Numbered from the stretch's first letter, positions 24,101 to 35,294 are shown. The stretch is DNA of 64,000 nt from Paramacrobiotus metropolitanus (GCF_019649055.1 NW_026570314.1:520783-584782), one strand, 5' to 3'. Notes: generated by a model from the sequence alone, not told the origin. Numbers and translations: made by a program.

Positions 24101-27100
24101 AAGTGTATTGTCATGGTGCAGACCGACAGCATTACTTGGCTGATTCCAGATTCAGTTCGATAATCAACATTTCTTTCGACGTGCGAAAGTTTTCTCGTTT
24201 AATGCCAATCGGTTCCCATTCATCTACCATTTTTTGAATTCTGTCTGCGGCGGTATCGAGTAGTTGGAAACTTTGAATGAACAGAAATTTTCTAGAAAAT
24301 TATAGCGGCCGTTATTATAGTTTCTGAACAGAACAGTTATTAAAGGATTGTAAATTTGTTATAGAAGTTTATTGTTATCTTACTCCGGTGAAGTGTGAAT
24401 CACGCTGACGTTTATCAGTTTTGCGACTTTGGGAAGAACTGCTGCTTCGATTAAAGTATTTAGACTTCTGTCGATCTGGACATCTGCAGAAAACATGTCT
24501 GTGTAAATATTATCAAAAATACGAAAATCAGTAAATAAATATTATCAATATTGCTTCCGCACTCGATGTTAAATTAAATGCGTCCTGTATTGTTAACAGC
24601 CATGTTCCGTTAATGTGCCGTTTATGGCGTACGATGACCAGATCGCTTTGTAATACGTCCCCGTTTATGATTTGCTGCAAATACACATAATTTTAGTATG
24701 AAGGTGTTTTTCTTACGAGTATTCTAATGAATATATTTATTACGAGAATAAACCTGTATGACAGGCGTCTGGTTAGAAGGCAAAGCCGTGCACGATATGT
24801 CTTCTTCATCTGGTAGATTGATATCCTCGAGAGAAATATTCATTTTGGCAGCTTCATTCTATAAGTATATTTTTTCCGACCAAAGATATGGTGCTTGAAA
24901 CACTTCATAACACTTCACTTGAAACACACTTGAAACACTTCATGAAACACTTCCACTAGCATAAATTTCATGTAGATCATCAAGAATTCTATAATTTGTT
25001 GAGTGACCTTTAAGAACTAATTGTCAAGGTTACAAGGGAAGATATTTGAGTGCAGCGATAAGTACTTATATGAATACAGTAGTACTACAAGCATTACTAA
25101 ATGTACAAAATGCACGTATTGCAATGTTTAAAGCTTACGTTAGGCAAAGCAGTTGATACTTGAAACGAAGAATGTATCAATTCCATGACTTGACGTTCCA
25201 ACATTGTGATTGTGTATGTTGCAAATTTTCCACAGGAAGCAGATTTGCAAACAGAGTCAGTACAACGAAATTGCAGGGATGTGCTTCCATCCACGTGCAC
25301 AAAATAAACATTGTTGTGTTTATGCCTCTTTTTGGCAATAAGGCAATGCTGTTGTCCGCGAGTAATACAAAGCAACACATCATGTTTTTTTGAAAACTGC
25401 ATCGAACCGAGCAGTAGATTACGATAGTTTTCTGACCATTTGATTAATATCTGAATAAAAGCCTTACAAATATCAGATGAAAAATTCGCTTGTCCAAGCG
25501 CACTGACTGCATCAAAATGTAAGTCGTGTGTTTTTGATTGCCCTGATATCTACTGCCACAAATCAAAGACTGCATAAAAATCAAATAATTACATTTGATT
25601 TGTCCACATTCTGTCGTAAGGTTATGGAGTACAAAATTATTGGTCGCGCCTTTCTTGTTGCACATGAACATGCGGAAATTTTGATTTCGACTGTAAACAG
25701 ATAAATCCACGCAGTCGATGTATGTGATATTTAAAAGATCAGCTTTAAGTTCGTTCGCTAAACTTTTGTGTTCTTGATTTCCAGCTGCTAAAATGGCAGG
25801 CCAAATTAAATGATAGCTTTCTTTGCGATCAGTAGTAGCGTCAAGCACAATAACTTTGTGCGACTTCTTTTTCAATCCGATGTATTCGATGATTTGTTTC
25901 AGTAAAGTCAGCAGTAATCTGCATTTAATTGTCTGCGGGTAAACAAGCTCGATATCCATATAAAACTTGCAGTAATAGCCAGGTAAAAGAATTTCATAAA
26001 AAGATCGTTCGGACGGATTTCGTGATAAAAGTAATGAATACATCTCAGCTTGCGTACAAACAAGAAACTTTCTGCATCCGCTGGTCAGAATTTGTTCGGC
26101 AAATACGTGTTCGCCATCTTTAAGATGATGAATCGCATGTTGCAACTTAGAGTACCACAACATGGTTATTTGTCTTTGCGGAATTGTCACAGCGCAACAG
26201 CTTAATCAGCTTCTGCTGTATGTACAATATGCAGCTGATCTGTGTATCGTACGAAGAAAAACTACGTATTTGCAGTGGCTATGATAATGTAGTTACTGTA
26301 CGTGTAGCGTAGTCTAGCGGTTACGTTAATGTAGGATAGAGATAATGTACGTACTTATTAAATGAGGCGGAAAATCTGCTCCTTGATATCAGCATATAAT
26401 TGTGCTTGTGGAATTTCGGCATTCATAGTCTATAATTCCAAAGTATAGGTTTTAGTCCGATTTGTTATTGACGTGCAGTGCGCACCACCGCAGGTCTGCA
26501 TAATTATGATAATTATTATGATTTTCGTATTCTCTATGACGATATTAACTATGATTTCGTATTTGGACTATAGCATTTCGATTAATATTGTTATTGAATT
26601 ACCATAATAATACTGGGAACCGGAAAGCACTTTCCACTGAGCCATGTATCGTAAAGTTCATTAAGCTTTGTAAGATACGCCTAAAATGGACATTCATATA
26701 ATATGACCTTTTATAAACTTCCAATTAAATTGCTGTGCAGTTCGATGAAGCTTCTAAAATTTGAGTGACCTTTGTGATGCAACTTTCTTCTTCTCGTCCG
26801 CGGCAAAGAATTCGTTGTTGCAAAGTTTCAACCGAAGCTTTGAGATAAATAATCATTGTCACTGGCAGGTGTTTAGCCGAGTAATTTTGAAATAGTTCGT
26901 CAAGCTTTTCGTACTCCACATTCTCCAGCAGTTCGCTTAAAACGTAAAGTAGGTGTTTAAAATAAGTATGCTTACTACAATACTTTCAAATGTGTTGTAC
27001 CTCGAGCGCAGACTTTCAGTAAAAACGTAACGCGCACTGAAAATTGATCTTTCAAATACAGTAATTGTTTCGGTGGCAAGATTTTTTGGCGGTCCATCAT

Positions 27101-30100
27101 GCTTTGCATAACCAGCTTTTGAAAGTCAAAGCCGTATTTGCGTGGATCTTTGTACATTAGATCCTGAAAATATATGTGAGCGAACTGAATTACATATTTA
27201 TCTACTAATTATTTGTCTGCAGGTTAACCAGCAAATTTCGGTTGTCTTTCGTTTTCCAAATTTCAACTGGTTCTTCAAAAGCCTTAAAAGTAATGAACAA
27301 TATTAGATTTACAGATAAAAAAATTACAGACAAATTAAATTACTTGAATACGGCAGTCTGCTCCCAGATATTTTATGAGATCTGTTTTCCCGCATCCAAT
27401 ATTTCCCTCGATAATAATCTGCATGGATGAGTTATATGAAGACAGTGTTGTCGAGACAGTTTTACAGTGTTGTCGAGTCAACTTGCCACCTTTTTTTTCA
27501 GTGAGTCGTATCCGATTAGCATACAGCTTACTGTAATACGTAGTACTGGTGGTACATAATACTGATAGTACCGATGTACTTAGTACTACTAATAGTACTT
27601 GTTGTTGTTGTTGTTGTTAGGATTTTACAAAGTATTCTGTATTTATTAATAGCCAAATTACTATATCCAAGGCGAAAGCCGCTGCGGCAGCTGCGACCTA
27701 TTGTACCAATGCACACCAACGTGCATTTGTTAAAAGTAGGTTATAATTAATACAGCACTGGAAAAGGTTAATTAGTTTTCTTAACTACACCAGCAACTAC
27801 TCGTTAACTGAAAATGAACTCTTCATTGAAAGGAAAGTTGTCCGCCGTATCGAAACATGAGGCTAAGTTCGTGCAGGAAGTCTGCATTAAGAATTTTAGC
27901 CACCAGGTTGAAGACTACGTGTCTGGTGATTTATTGAACTGCATAATCTACCATGCTCAGACCAACAGAACAAAAGAGATGGCTGTTTATGGTTCGTTGT
28001 TGGCTACAACAGCAACAATTTCCGCAGAGAAAGTTCTGTTGCAAATCACAGAGAACTACAAGAAACAATGCCCAGCCATTAACTTGCTTATTGTTTGCAA
28101 TCCGGGGGAGGAAAAAGCACAGCTTTGCAGGACTACTGTACAGACTTTCTGGATGCAATTTCACAAAAAAAGAACAAGAAGTTCTATGATAATCCGCATA
28201 CATTTGGAGGTAACAGATTTGTGTTTATAAATGGACATATACAATAATTATCCATATACAATAATTATTATTCATCACAATATTTCTTTTAATTTTGTAC
28301 ACCATTAATTTTAATTTTGTACAGTTTAAACACGCCACTGTTTACACACACACTTCTACACTAACGAACGCACTTTCACAAACTATAACTTTGTTTTAGC
28401 TTATCGTACATTTCTTGCCGACACCAAAGGATTTGGTTCTGTCATAGCTGACGAAATAGCGGGAACACTCGGTACACTAACATTGGCAGAGGAAAACGCA
28501 GCAAGCCTGATGAACAAAGTTTGGGGAGGACAAAGCTTAAACGTGTCGTATAAAACAGCAGGATCGTTGAAGCTGCCTCGCAGTTCGTCTGCGTTTTTCG
28601 GTAGTTTGCATCCGCAGCCATTCTGTAATATTCTTAAATCTTGGACAGCCGGAAACGGCTTGGAAGACCGGTTGCTGGTCACTGCAGTCGATAACATCGT
28701 TACTGATATTCCGGAAAGCAGAGAAGCAAAACAGCGTCTGCCAAAGCCGGTGGTTGACTTGAAAGAAATGTTTATTAAATTGTATGAATATTTGGACAAA
28801 CATCCTGGCTTATTACTCACTTATTCGGAAGAAGCTTTCGAATTTATTGCGAAAATATCTTCGGATGTAAAACGGATGCGCATTCTACACAACCAGAAAA
28901 TTGCCAACGGTGAGTCATCTATGGATAGATCGGATTTTGTTTCGAAGTTGGAGGACAACATTCAAAAAGTTTCAATGCTGTCCCACATATTGAGCTCGTC
29001 CTATCAGAGTATGCTTACTATCAAGGCAATCATTATTCCCGATAAAGTACCATTGGAAACAGTGCAAAAGTCATACAATTTTGCTGATATCAGCGGAGGT
29101 GCCTTCAATGAATACGAAAACATCAGGCCGGCAACATGTGCTAAACCCACAAATTTCTCTCTTGTTCTTACACCGGGCGAATTTACAACATGTCGTATAC
29201 ATAATGACACATACGGATCCAGAAAAGCATTTGTGAGGCTGACAGAAACCGAGTTTTCTAATGCGGCGCTACAAATGCAAGAGGACGGTCTGGGCATTAT
29301 AAAAGTTTTGTCATGTCCAACGGCAAAGAAGGAAACGTTCTGTATAAATGCCCCCTGCTGAAATTGACAAGCAGATTTTGATCGCTGCCGGGCTGATTTT
29401 CACGGTTTACGAAAGTGCCTACAACGCGGACTTTGCATTACCACCATCCAAGAAACGTGAACTCTCGGAAATAATTGAGCAACTAAAAAATCAAAATCCT
29501 TACAACCGCAAAGCTTCAACTGAACGCGGCACCAAACGAGTTGCGCCCGACGATGAATATCCGATGGGAGTAAACATCTATTGACCATCGATTCCTAATA
29601 CTGTGCACTCGCATTAAGTTTAATAACTACACATTTACGCTTATGTTACTAGTCGTAACGAAAACGAGTCGTACCGTTAAAATTGCTTCATGCTGTTACC
29701 AGAATTCAAAACATGGATATTATTTAAAGGTTAAAACATAAAGATGTCCGCTACAACGACTACTGTCGTAGACACTACTGCCGTATCTCGTAACAGTCCA
29801 TAAATTCAGGCCTGACCTTTCCAATACACATTTACACGCTTACCCTGTGTATAGTAAAGAAAGCAACTTCAAACAATATAAATACTGTATATAAATGGTA
29901 AGATAATAACTGGAAACGCATGGTTTTGTTGCTATGCAGTCAGTTATGTAAAGAACACACTAATGCTACGTAGTACTGATAACACTTTGTGGTACATATC
30001 ATAAATTTGTGGTACTGATACAGTGTTGTCGAGTCAACTTACACCTTTTTTTTCAGTGAGTCGTATCCGATTAGCATACGAGCTTACTGTAATACGTAGT

Positions 30101-33100
30101 ACTGGTGGTACATAATACTGATAGTACTGATGTACTTAGTACTACTAATAGTACTTGTTGTTGTTGTTGTTGTTAGGATTTTACAAAGTATTCTGTATTT
30201 ATTAATAGCCAAATTACTATATCCAAGGCGAAAAGCCGCTGCGGCAGCTGCGACCTATTGTACCAATGCACACCAACGTGCATTTGTTAAAAGTAGGTTA
30301 TAATTAATACAGCACTGGAAAAGGTTAATTAGTTTTCTTAACTACACCAGCAACTACTCGTTAACTGAAAATGAACTCTTCATTGAAAGGAAAGTTGTCC
30401 GCCGTATCGAAACATGAGGCTAAGTTCGTGCAGGAAGTCTGCATTAAGAATTTTAGCCACCAGGTTGAAGACTACGTGTCTGGTGATTTATTGAACTGCA
30501 TAATCTACCATGCTCAGACCAACAGAACAAAAGAGATGGCTGTTTATGGTTCGTTGTTGGCTACAACAGCAACAATTTCCGCAGAGAAAGTTCTGTTGCA
30601 AATCACAGAGAACTACAAGAAACAATGCCCAGCCATTAACTTGCTTATTGTTTGCAATCCGGGGAGGAAAAGCACAGCTTTGCAGGACTACTGTACAGAC
30701 TTTCTGGATGCAATTTCACAAAAAAAGAACAAGAAGTTCTATGATAATCCGCATACATTTGAGGTAACAGATTTGTGTTTATAAATGGACATATACAATA
30801 ATTATCCATATACAATAATTATTATTCATCACAATATTTCTTTTAATTTTGTACACCATTAATTTTAATTTTGTACAGTTTAAACACGCCACTGTTTACA
30901 CACACTTCTACACTAACGAACGCACTTTCACAAACTATAACTTTGTTTTAGCTTATCGTACATTTCTTGCCGACACCAAAGGATTTGGTTCTGTCATAGC
31001 TGACGAAATAGCGGGAACACTCGGTACACTAACATTGGCAGAGGAAAACGCAGCAAGCCTGATGAACAAAGTTTGGGGAGGACAAAGCTTAAACGTGTCG
31101 TATAAAACAGCAGGATCGTTGAAGCTGCCTCGCAGTTCGTCTGCGTTTTTCGGTAGTTTGCATCCGCAGCCATTCTGTAATATTCTTAAATCTTGGACAG
31201 CCGGAAACGGCTTGGAAGACCGGTTGCTGGTCACTGCAGTCGATAACATCGTTACTGATATTCCGGAAAGCAGAGAAGCAAAACAGCGTCTGCCAAAGCC
31301 GGTGGTTGACTTGAAAGAAATGTTTATTAAATTGTATGAATATTTGGACAAACATCCTGGCTTATTACTCACTTATTCGGAAGAAGCTTTCGAATTTATT
31401 GCGAAAATATCTTCGGATGGATGCGCATTCTACACAACCAGAAAATTGCCAACGGTGAGTCATCTATGGATAGATCGGATTTTGTTTCGAAGTTGGAGGA
31501 CAACATTCAAAAGTTTCAATGCTGTCCCACATATTGAGCTCGTCCTATCAGAGTATGCTTACTATCAAGGCAATCATTATTCCCGATAAAGTACCATTGG
31601 AAACAGTGCAAAAGTCATACAATTTTGCTGATATCAGCGGAGGTGCCTTCAATGAATACGAAAACATCAAGCCGGCAACATGTGCTAAACCCACAAATTT
31701 CTCTCTTGTTCTTACACCGGGCGAATTTACAACATGTCGTATACATAATGACACATACGGATCCAGAAAAGCATTTGTGAGGCTGACAGAAACCGAGTTT
31801 TCTAATGCGGCGCTACAAATGCAAGAGGACGGTCTGGGCATTATAAAAGTTTTGCCATGTCCAACGGCAAAGAAGGAAACGTTCTGTATAAATGCCCCCT
31901 GCTGAAATTGACAAGCAGATTTTGATCGCTGCCGGGCTGATTTTCACGGTTTACGAAAGTGCCTACAACGCGGACTTTGCATTACCACCATCCAAGAAAC
32001 GTGAACTCTCGAAATAATTGAGCAACTAAAAATCAAAATCCTTACAACCGCAAGCTTCAACTGAACGCGGCACCAAACGAGTTGCGCCCGACGATGAATA
32101 TCCGATGGGAGTAAACATCTATTGACCATCGATTCCTAATACTGTGCACTCGCATTAAGTTTAATAACTACACATTTACGCTTATGTTACTAGTCGTAAC
32201 GAAAACGAGTCGTACCGTTAAAATTGCTTCATGCTGTTACCAGAATTCAAAACATGGATATTATTTAAAGGTTAAAACATAAAGATTAACAATAGTAAGC
32301 TCGCTAGCGAAAACCTACATATAACTGGAACGGGTGTTATTATATGTAGAAAATGTTTTCCGCTGGCAAATTTGTCAGCACATCACACATTCGCAACCTG
32401 TATCAGTTTCACAGGATGCCGCAGTTTCGTAGGCTACTGCAGTTTTGCGGCCTATCGCAGTCTCGCAGGATGCCGCAGTTTCGCAAGATGCCGCAGTTTC
32501 GCAGGATGACACAATTTTCAGATTGTAATGACTTGATATTCCAGGGTCCCACCCCCCCCCACACCATAGACATTAACAAGTATCCATGCAACACTGTCCC
32601 ACTAGTGCACTGATGCCTCAAATTCGTATACATGAACGCAAGCTATCCCTTCTGGGCACTCCCAAACACTTTTTTGTTTAATTTTATAAAAAAGTTTGAA
32701 CATTCTGTAGCGAGCCTAAGCGAGGTGATTTGTGTACAGTACGTAGGCGCAAAAATCATTTGTGCGCGCAATGCAACATACTTCGTGAGTTACGGCTGTG
32801 AGAAAATTCCAAAAAGTTTAAATGCGTTCAGATCGATGTGCCAAAAGTCCCATTTTGGACCGATCTCCAGAAAATTTTGCACTTTAAAATTATAATTAAA
32901 AATGTTAATGAACTTGTGGGTCATGCGGAAGGTCTTGTGCACAGGTGCAGCAAATCGGTTATGTCAGCTTCCTGCCCTCCGTCGCTCCCAGCTGCAGTCA
33001 AACGCTTTCCAACCTGACCCAACAGACCAACGACTGGCTACGCCGCAACCCTCTTGCGGGCCGTATCCTCAGCGTAGAAACGCTGCTGATACGCGGTGTA

Positions 33101-34384
33101 GAAGGTGAGATAGACGCGGACGCCAGCGCGTGGAAGCAAAAGACCTGCATGGCCGCCCTTCAAGGCCTCCATAAACAGACCTTCATCCAACTGTACCGCA
33201 TCTTCTACGAAACCATGCCCCACCCCGTCCACGAGGACATCGGCTTCGTGGACTTTGTCCCGCGCATGCTGGAGCCCGGTGGCCTCGTGTCATATCCCCG
33301 TGGGGAACAGTTTCCGGCCGTACTGCATGCCCTTAACCAGTGGGCCAGCACGATGCCGGGCAATGTCCGGCTGCTGAACATCCAGACCCTCCTGACGCGC
33401 GCCAATAAACAGGTGACAGAGAGACCAGTACGATAGAAATAATTACCGTGATAATCTCGATGTGGCATAGATAAGGCTTCGCATTTACGCGAAGCTAGAA
33501 TCTGGACCTCAGAGGACAAATTACCATTCTGTTTCCTCCGACGACATTCGGTTTTTCATTCTGATTTTAGCAGTCTCGGAGTTTAAAATTAAGATTTTGA
33601 TTTTCTATTCCAAAACTGCAAAAATCAGAATGAGAAACAGAGCGTGAAAGCACTGCCACAGTGCCACTAACGGACATATATAGGCGTGAAGCGGACTTAT
33701 ACAGGCGTGAAGCGCATTTGTGTAGAAACCATAACATAACCCAAAACAGGTAACAGAGAACGTTCTAGAAAGTACAAGCGAATAATAATAAGACTTAGTA
33801 CGAGTAAAGATATGAAGTACGTAGAATATCGCTAAGGTACTGCTATATTCCTCACAGGGGCAACCCCTAAACCTGTACAATGCCTGCTACACGGATGTGG
33901 AGTGTCATGAATTCTACTGGCGGTTTCTACGGCTGGCCTTCGTCGCACCCGGGAGGAGTCCGCATCGCCGCCGGTGTACGCGTTTCCCACCATTCACAGC
34001 CGGTTGTTCGTGGCGGGATTGACCCGGGATCCCGGGTGGTATCACAACGCCGAGTTGGAGCGGTTGAGTGTGGTGAAGGAGCGGCTGGACAGGTGGGTGC
34101 GAGAGCGGATGCCGGGTGATGTGTGGAGACCGTGACCTATAAGACCTTCGAAACGAAAAGCTGGCGGGGTTTGATTCCATGCACACGTGGAACGAGCACC
34201 ACAATAACCAGAGAAATGAGCTACCGCGGACTGAGCAGTATGTCTTAGGTTTCCGGGTCTACTTCCAGGAGTTGTTAAGGAAGTACCGGGAGTGGAACCC
34301 GCTCGCAGTATGGCTGACTTTCGACGGGAGAATGCCGACAAATGCATCGTTGCTTGAATACTATCGTATAATGAACTCTATTTG
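21190..34384 (+). CDS. Repeat-domain protein of unknown function; exons interrupted by an 11.4-kb intron and a solo LTR
   Basis: Function unknown. The first visible exon (about 21190-21562) contains MDFIPRCL...EPFSTLIAPANYYL...MKIVTCETIQL and ends GAACAG/gtaagg in phase 0. The exon at 32945/32951 starts in phase 0 with IGYVSFLPSVAPS...ANDWL-like, then a second copy, FVDFVPRMLEPG...ALNQWA...VRLLNIQTLLTRA. These are the same repeated module: an F.P..L start, a helix with N.WL, and a strand ending (E/Q)T(L/I). I therefore join both loci into one gene. Removing the solo LTR at 33414-33854 leaves an open frame into LYNACYTDVECHEFYWRFLRL. Frameshifts near 33955 and 34145 precede a C-terminal stretch ending NSI at 34384. 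The join across the big intron is inferred from phase and homology. Confidence 0.5.
21785..22060. repeat. GC-rich minisatellite, ~78-bp unit
   Basis: The unit beginning atactgcgggcctgcttgtatgc occurs at about 21807 and 21885, followed by degenerate gcgggactgcgg repeats. It has strong strand asymmetry (CTGCGG) and lies just upstream of the Merlin transposase inside the host intron. Confidence 0.7.
22171..23104 (+). CDS. Merlin / IS1595 (ISXO2-like) DDE transposase
   Basis: The cut-and-paste transposase of the Merlin superfamily, related to bacterial IS1595. It shows an N-terminal zinc-binding region (CPAH...W.FRC) and GTFFEESHLPL. The catalytic residues are Asp in VEIDES, Asp in IMSDKWRAY and Glu in RVENMWRWLK, with the NHSENFVDP signature in between. 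Two one-base frameshifts, in TTTTAAAA near 22629 and GGGG near 22691, separate otherwise perfect family sequence. Both are in homopolymers and are probably assembly errors. Polyadenylation-type aataaa motifs follow the stop. Length (about 310 aa) is normal. I could not identify its inverted repeats, so whether it mobilises the neighbouring replication genes is open. Confidence 0.9.
23105..23624. repeat. Spacer with two direct repeats and a TTTTCTTA run
   Basis: The segment attttatacgtacagttattttctt occurs at about 23256 and 23379. A second block, catactgtaca...acacgcatgcgt...atagtgaatacgtga, occurs at about 23325 and 23510. Between them is a ttttctta/ttttcttg run. This lies between the Merlin stop and the 3' end of the RPA-like gene. 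Confidence 0.6.
23625..24843 (-). CDS. RPA70 (RPA1)-like single-stranded-DNA-binding protein
   Basis: Replication protein A large subunits coat single-stranded DNA through OB folds. Five exons have consistent phases: 24843-24754, 24674-24563, 24483-24384, 24291-24136 and 23933-23625. The first four give an N-terminal OB-like domain (SDLVIVRHKRHINGTWLLTI, then LPKVAKLINVSVI...KFLFIQSFQLLD). The fifth gives a DNA-binding OB domain with CTIDGVISN, EFLSFDIADQSAKIRGVMF, EGNKLRIINPRI. After a one-base slip in an A run near 23740 it continues with SDYETNFELHI, as RPA DBD-A does. It is about 260 residues, much shorter than cellular RPA1 (about 600). It lacks the C-terminal zinc OB domain. This looks like an element-borne paralogue. 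Confidence 0.7.
25097..26163 (-). CDS. PrimPol-like archaeo-eukaryotic primase/polymerase with UL52-type zinc module
   Basis: PrimPol enzymes make primers and extend them. Chosen start is the ATG at 26163. In order: HVFAEQ and CRKFLVCTQAEM (N-terminal helix region), YYCKFYMDIEL (catalytic acidic pair of motif I), KESYHLIWP (motif II S-x-H) and NFRMFMCNKKG (motif III region). Near the C-terminus, HKHNNVYFV..DG...C...C matches the UL52/PrimPol zinc ribbon. One frameshift in an AAAAA run near 25550 joins the two halves in family register. It is about 355 residues against about 560 in vertebrate PrimPol, so compact. It lies between the RPA-like gene and a nucleoside kinase on the same strand, and so is probably part of one replication cluster. 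Confidence 0.8.
26712..27424 (-). CDS. Deoxyribonucleoside kinase (dCK/dGK/TK2 type)
   Basis: Phosphorylates deoxynucleosides to feed DNA synthesis. Four exons: 27424-27344, 27282-27229, 27163-27001 and 26935 to about 26712. Exon 1 carries the P-loop, MQIIIEGNIGCGKT. Exon 2 has EEPVEIW (the E of the substrate-site EPV motif). Exon 3 has LMYKDPRKYGFDFQ and, after a one-base slip, the ERS.FSARYVFTE catalytic motif. Exon 4 has the strand IIYL and the lid RGREEE. Phases agree at all three junctions. Overall length (about 235 aa) is right for the family. It starts about 390 bp from the divergently transcribed ATPase gene. A kinase next to PrimPol and RPA is typical of DNA-virus or replicon cargo, not of chance clustering. 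Confidence 0.8.
27466..29745. repeat. Tandem duplication, unit 1 (DUF3987-like gene plus 5' region)
   Basis: From tacagtgttgtcgagtcaactt to ggttaaaacataaagat the sequence recurs at 30018-32285 with only scattered one- to few-base differences. A 272-bp non-duplicated spacer (29746-30017) lies between. The unit carries the whole ATPase gene and its upstream TACT/TGT repeats. Confidence 0.9.
27814..29361 (+). CDS. DUF3987-like replicative ATPase/helicase, copy 1
   Basis: DUF3987 proteins are P-loop ATPases found beside primases in plasmids and phages. Exon 1 (27814-28208) starts MNSSLKGKLSAVSKHEAKFV and reaches a Walker A-like NPG..KS(T) segment. In this copy one extra G and one extra A shift the frame there. 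A donor (tttggag/gtaaca) and acceptor (ttttag at 28398) join in phase to AYRTFLADTKGFGSVIADEIAGTLG, an acidic Walker B-like motif. GSLKLPRSSSAFFGSLHPQPF and AGNGLEDRLLV follow, the order seen in DUF3987. It ends at 29361. A second short frame (29348-29584) may be the true C-terminus after another slip. It faces the kinase, PrimPol and RPA genes. Confidence 0.6.
30018..32285. repeat. Tandem duplication, unit 2
   Basis: Second copy of the 27466-29745 unit, about 2.27 kb. Differences are mostly single-base indels in runs (for example gggggaggaaaaa against ggggaggaaaa). These could be real divergence or two error-containing versions of one locus. Confidence 0.9.
30371..31905 (+). CDS. DUF3987-like replicative ATPase/helicase, copy 2
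   Basis: Same gene as copy 1. Here exon 1 is in frame through the P-loop-like NPGRKSTALQDY region and on to PHTFE. The splice donor lacks one G found in copy 1, and the frame slips at about 31419 (a missing segment of the VKR codons) and near 31512. Each copy is damaged where the other is intact. The copies together describe a complete reading frame, which argues that neither is a long-dead pseudogene. Confidence 0.6.
32395..32520. repeat. 18-bp minisatellite (caggatgccgcagtttcg)
   Basis: Six or so imperfect units in tandem, at the right end of the intron that holds the replication module. Confidence 0.7.
33414..33854 (-). mobile_element. Solo LTR of the same Gypsy-type family, acting as an intron
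   Basis: 441 bp, TG..CA ends, clearly homologous to the LTRs at 9615 and 17220 (gagagaccagtacgatag near one end, gtacgagtaaag near the other) but a diverged subfamily. It is flanked by CAGG (33410-33413 and 33855-33858). It lies inside a coding exon. The duplicated G plus LTR T give a GT donor at 33413, and the LTR end plus duplicated CAG give an AG acceptor at 33856-33857. Splicing these restores the exact pre-insertion coding sequence and frame (ANKQ/GQPLN). Confidence 0.85.
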
Positions 34385-34742
34385 ACTAACGTTCTTGCTG
34401 TTGCGTGTTACGCATGCAGTTATCAACCCGTCCCAAATGGAATATCTACGATGTCTAGTATTTTTTAAATTAATATGTGTATTTATTTCTTTTATTATGT
34501 GTATTTATTTCTTTTAGGCTGATACCAACTGGTGTGTGCAGATTGCAGATTACTGTAGACTGTAAAGAAGGAGAAGTGCTTCTTTCTCATTTTCGTGTTT
34601 TTGTTTTATTATGTGCGTAAAATCGGTATATTGATACGGGTAGTTACCTTGGTGAGCGGATGGTAACATCAGAACTTCAAACTTACCGGCATCAAAACTT
34701 CAAAGTTCATACTTAGCGGCAGAATGACAAAAAATACCTGTT

Positions 34743-34882
34743 GTGCCAAGTCGAAATCGCACTTGTTCGTATAGTGAGTTATATCCTAATCGGATACGAC
34801 TCACTTTACGAAAAGTGCAGTTTCGACTTGGCACCACTCGATTTCGAGTACCGTATATCCAAGTGATGGATATACGGTACTC
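34743..34882. repeat. Two adjacent hairpins
   Basis: Arms gtgccaagtcgaaa/tttcgacttggcac (34743-34756, 34821-34834) enclose a second imperfect palindrome. Next comes gagtaccgtatatcc/ggatatacggtactc (34846-34860, 34868-34882). The 19-mer GTGAGTCGTATCCGATTAG, complementary to 34786-34804, also occurs at 27502-27520 and 30056-30074, upstream of the two ATPase copies. Confidence 0.75.
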
Positions 34883-35216
34883 GTCGGTCTCGTCCTCGCA
34901 CTTCAGTGAATTAGTGCAAAGCTAGAGAAGCGCTTGCCCCAAAGAGGTCAAATTGCACACGCCCGCAGCCCTCCGCAGACTGAAATGTAGACAAAAAAAT
35001 CACGAGAACAAAGCGTATACCGGGAAATTATCCGGCTGTGCCGTAATGCTTTCGCTGTTGTATCCTCTTGCTCGATAGTCGATACAGTCATTAGTTTCTC
35101 TGGCTCATTATTAGGACAGCGACCTCGTCAAGTTTATTGAATGAGATATAAAATTAGCCATTAGTTGGCATCAGCAATTTTGTATTTTTAAGAAAATTTG
35201 TGTATAAGGAATTTCA

Positions 35217-35226
35217 GTATAAAACA
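35217..35226 (+). promoter_or_regulatory. TATA box (gtataaaaca)
   Basis: A good TATA element about 70-80 bp upstream of the first ATG (35295) of the BTB gene. Confidence 0.5.
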
Positions 35227-35294
35227 CCATTTGAATCTTTCACACATCCACCGATACTGCATTCTGGGCTTTTGTCTTCTATCTGTACAGTATA

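Noticed and set aside
25097-27424. Host housekeeping PrimPol and kinase
   Set aside because: Both are shorter than usual, adjacent to RPA-like and DUF3987-like genes, and sit inside another gene's intron; an element origin is more likely though not proven.
22171-32285. Treating the Merlin transposase and the replication genes as one proven transposon
   Set aside because: I could not find matching inverted termini or a target duplication enclosing both, so the link stays a hypothesis.
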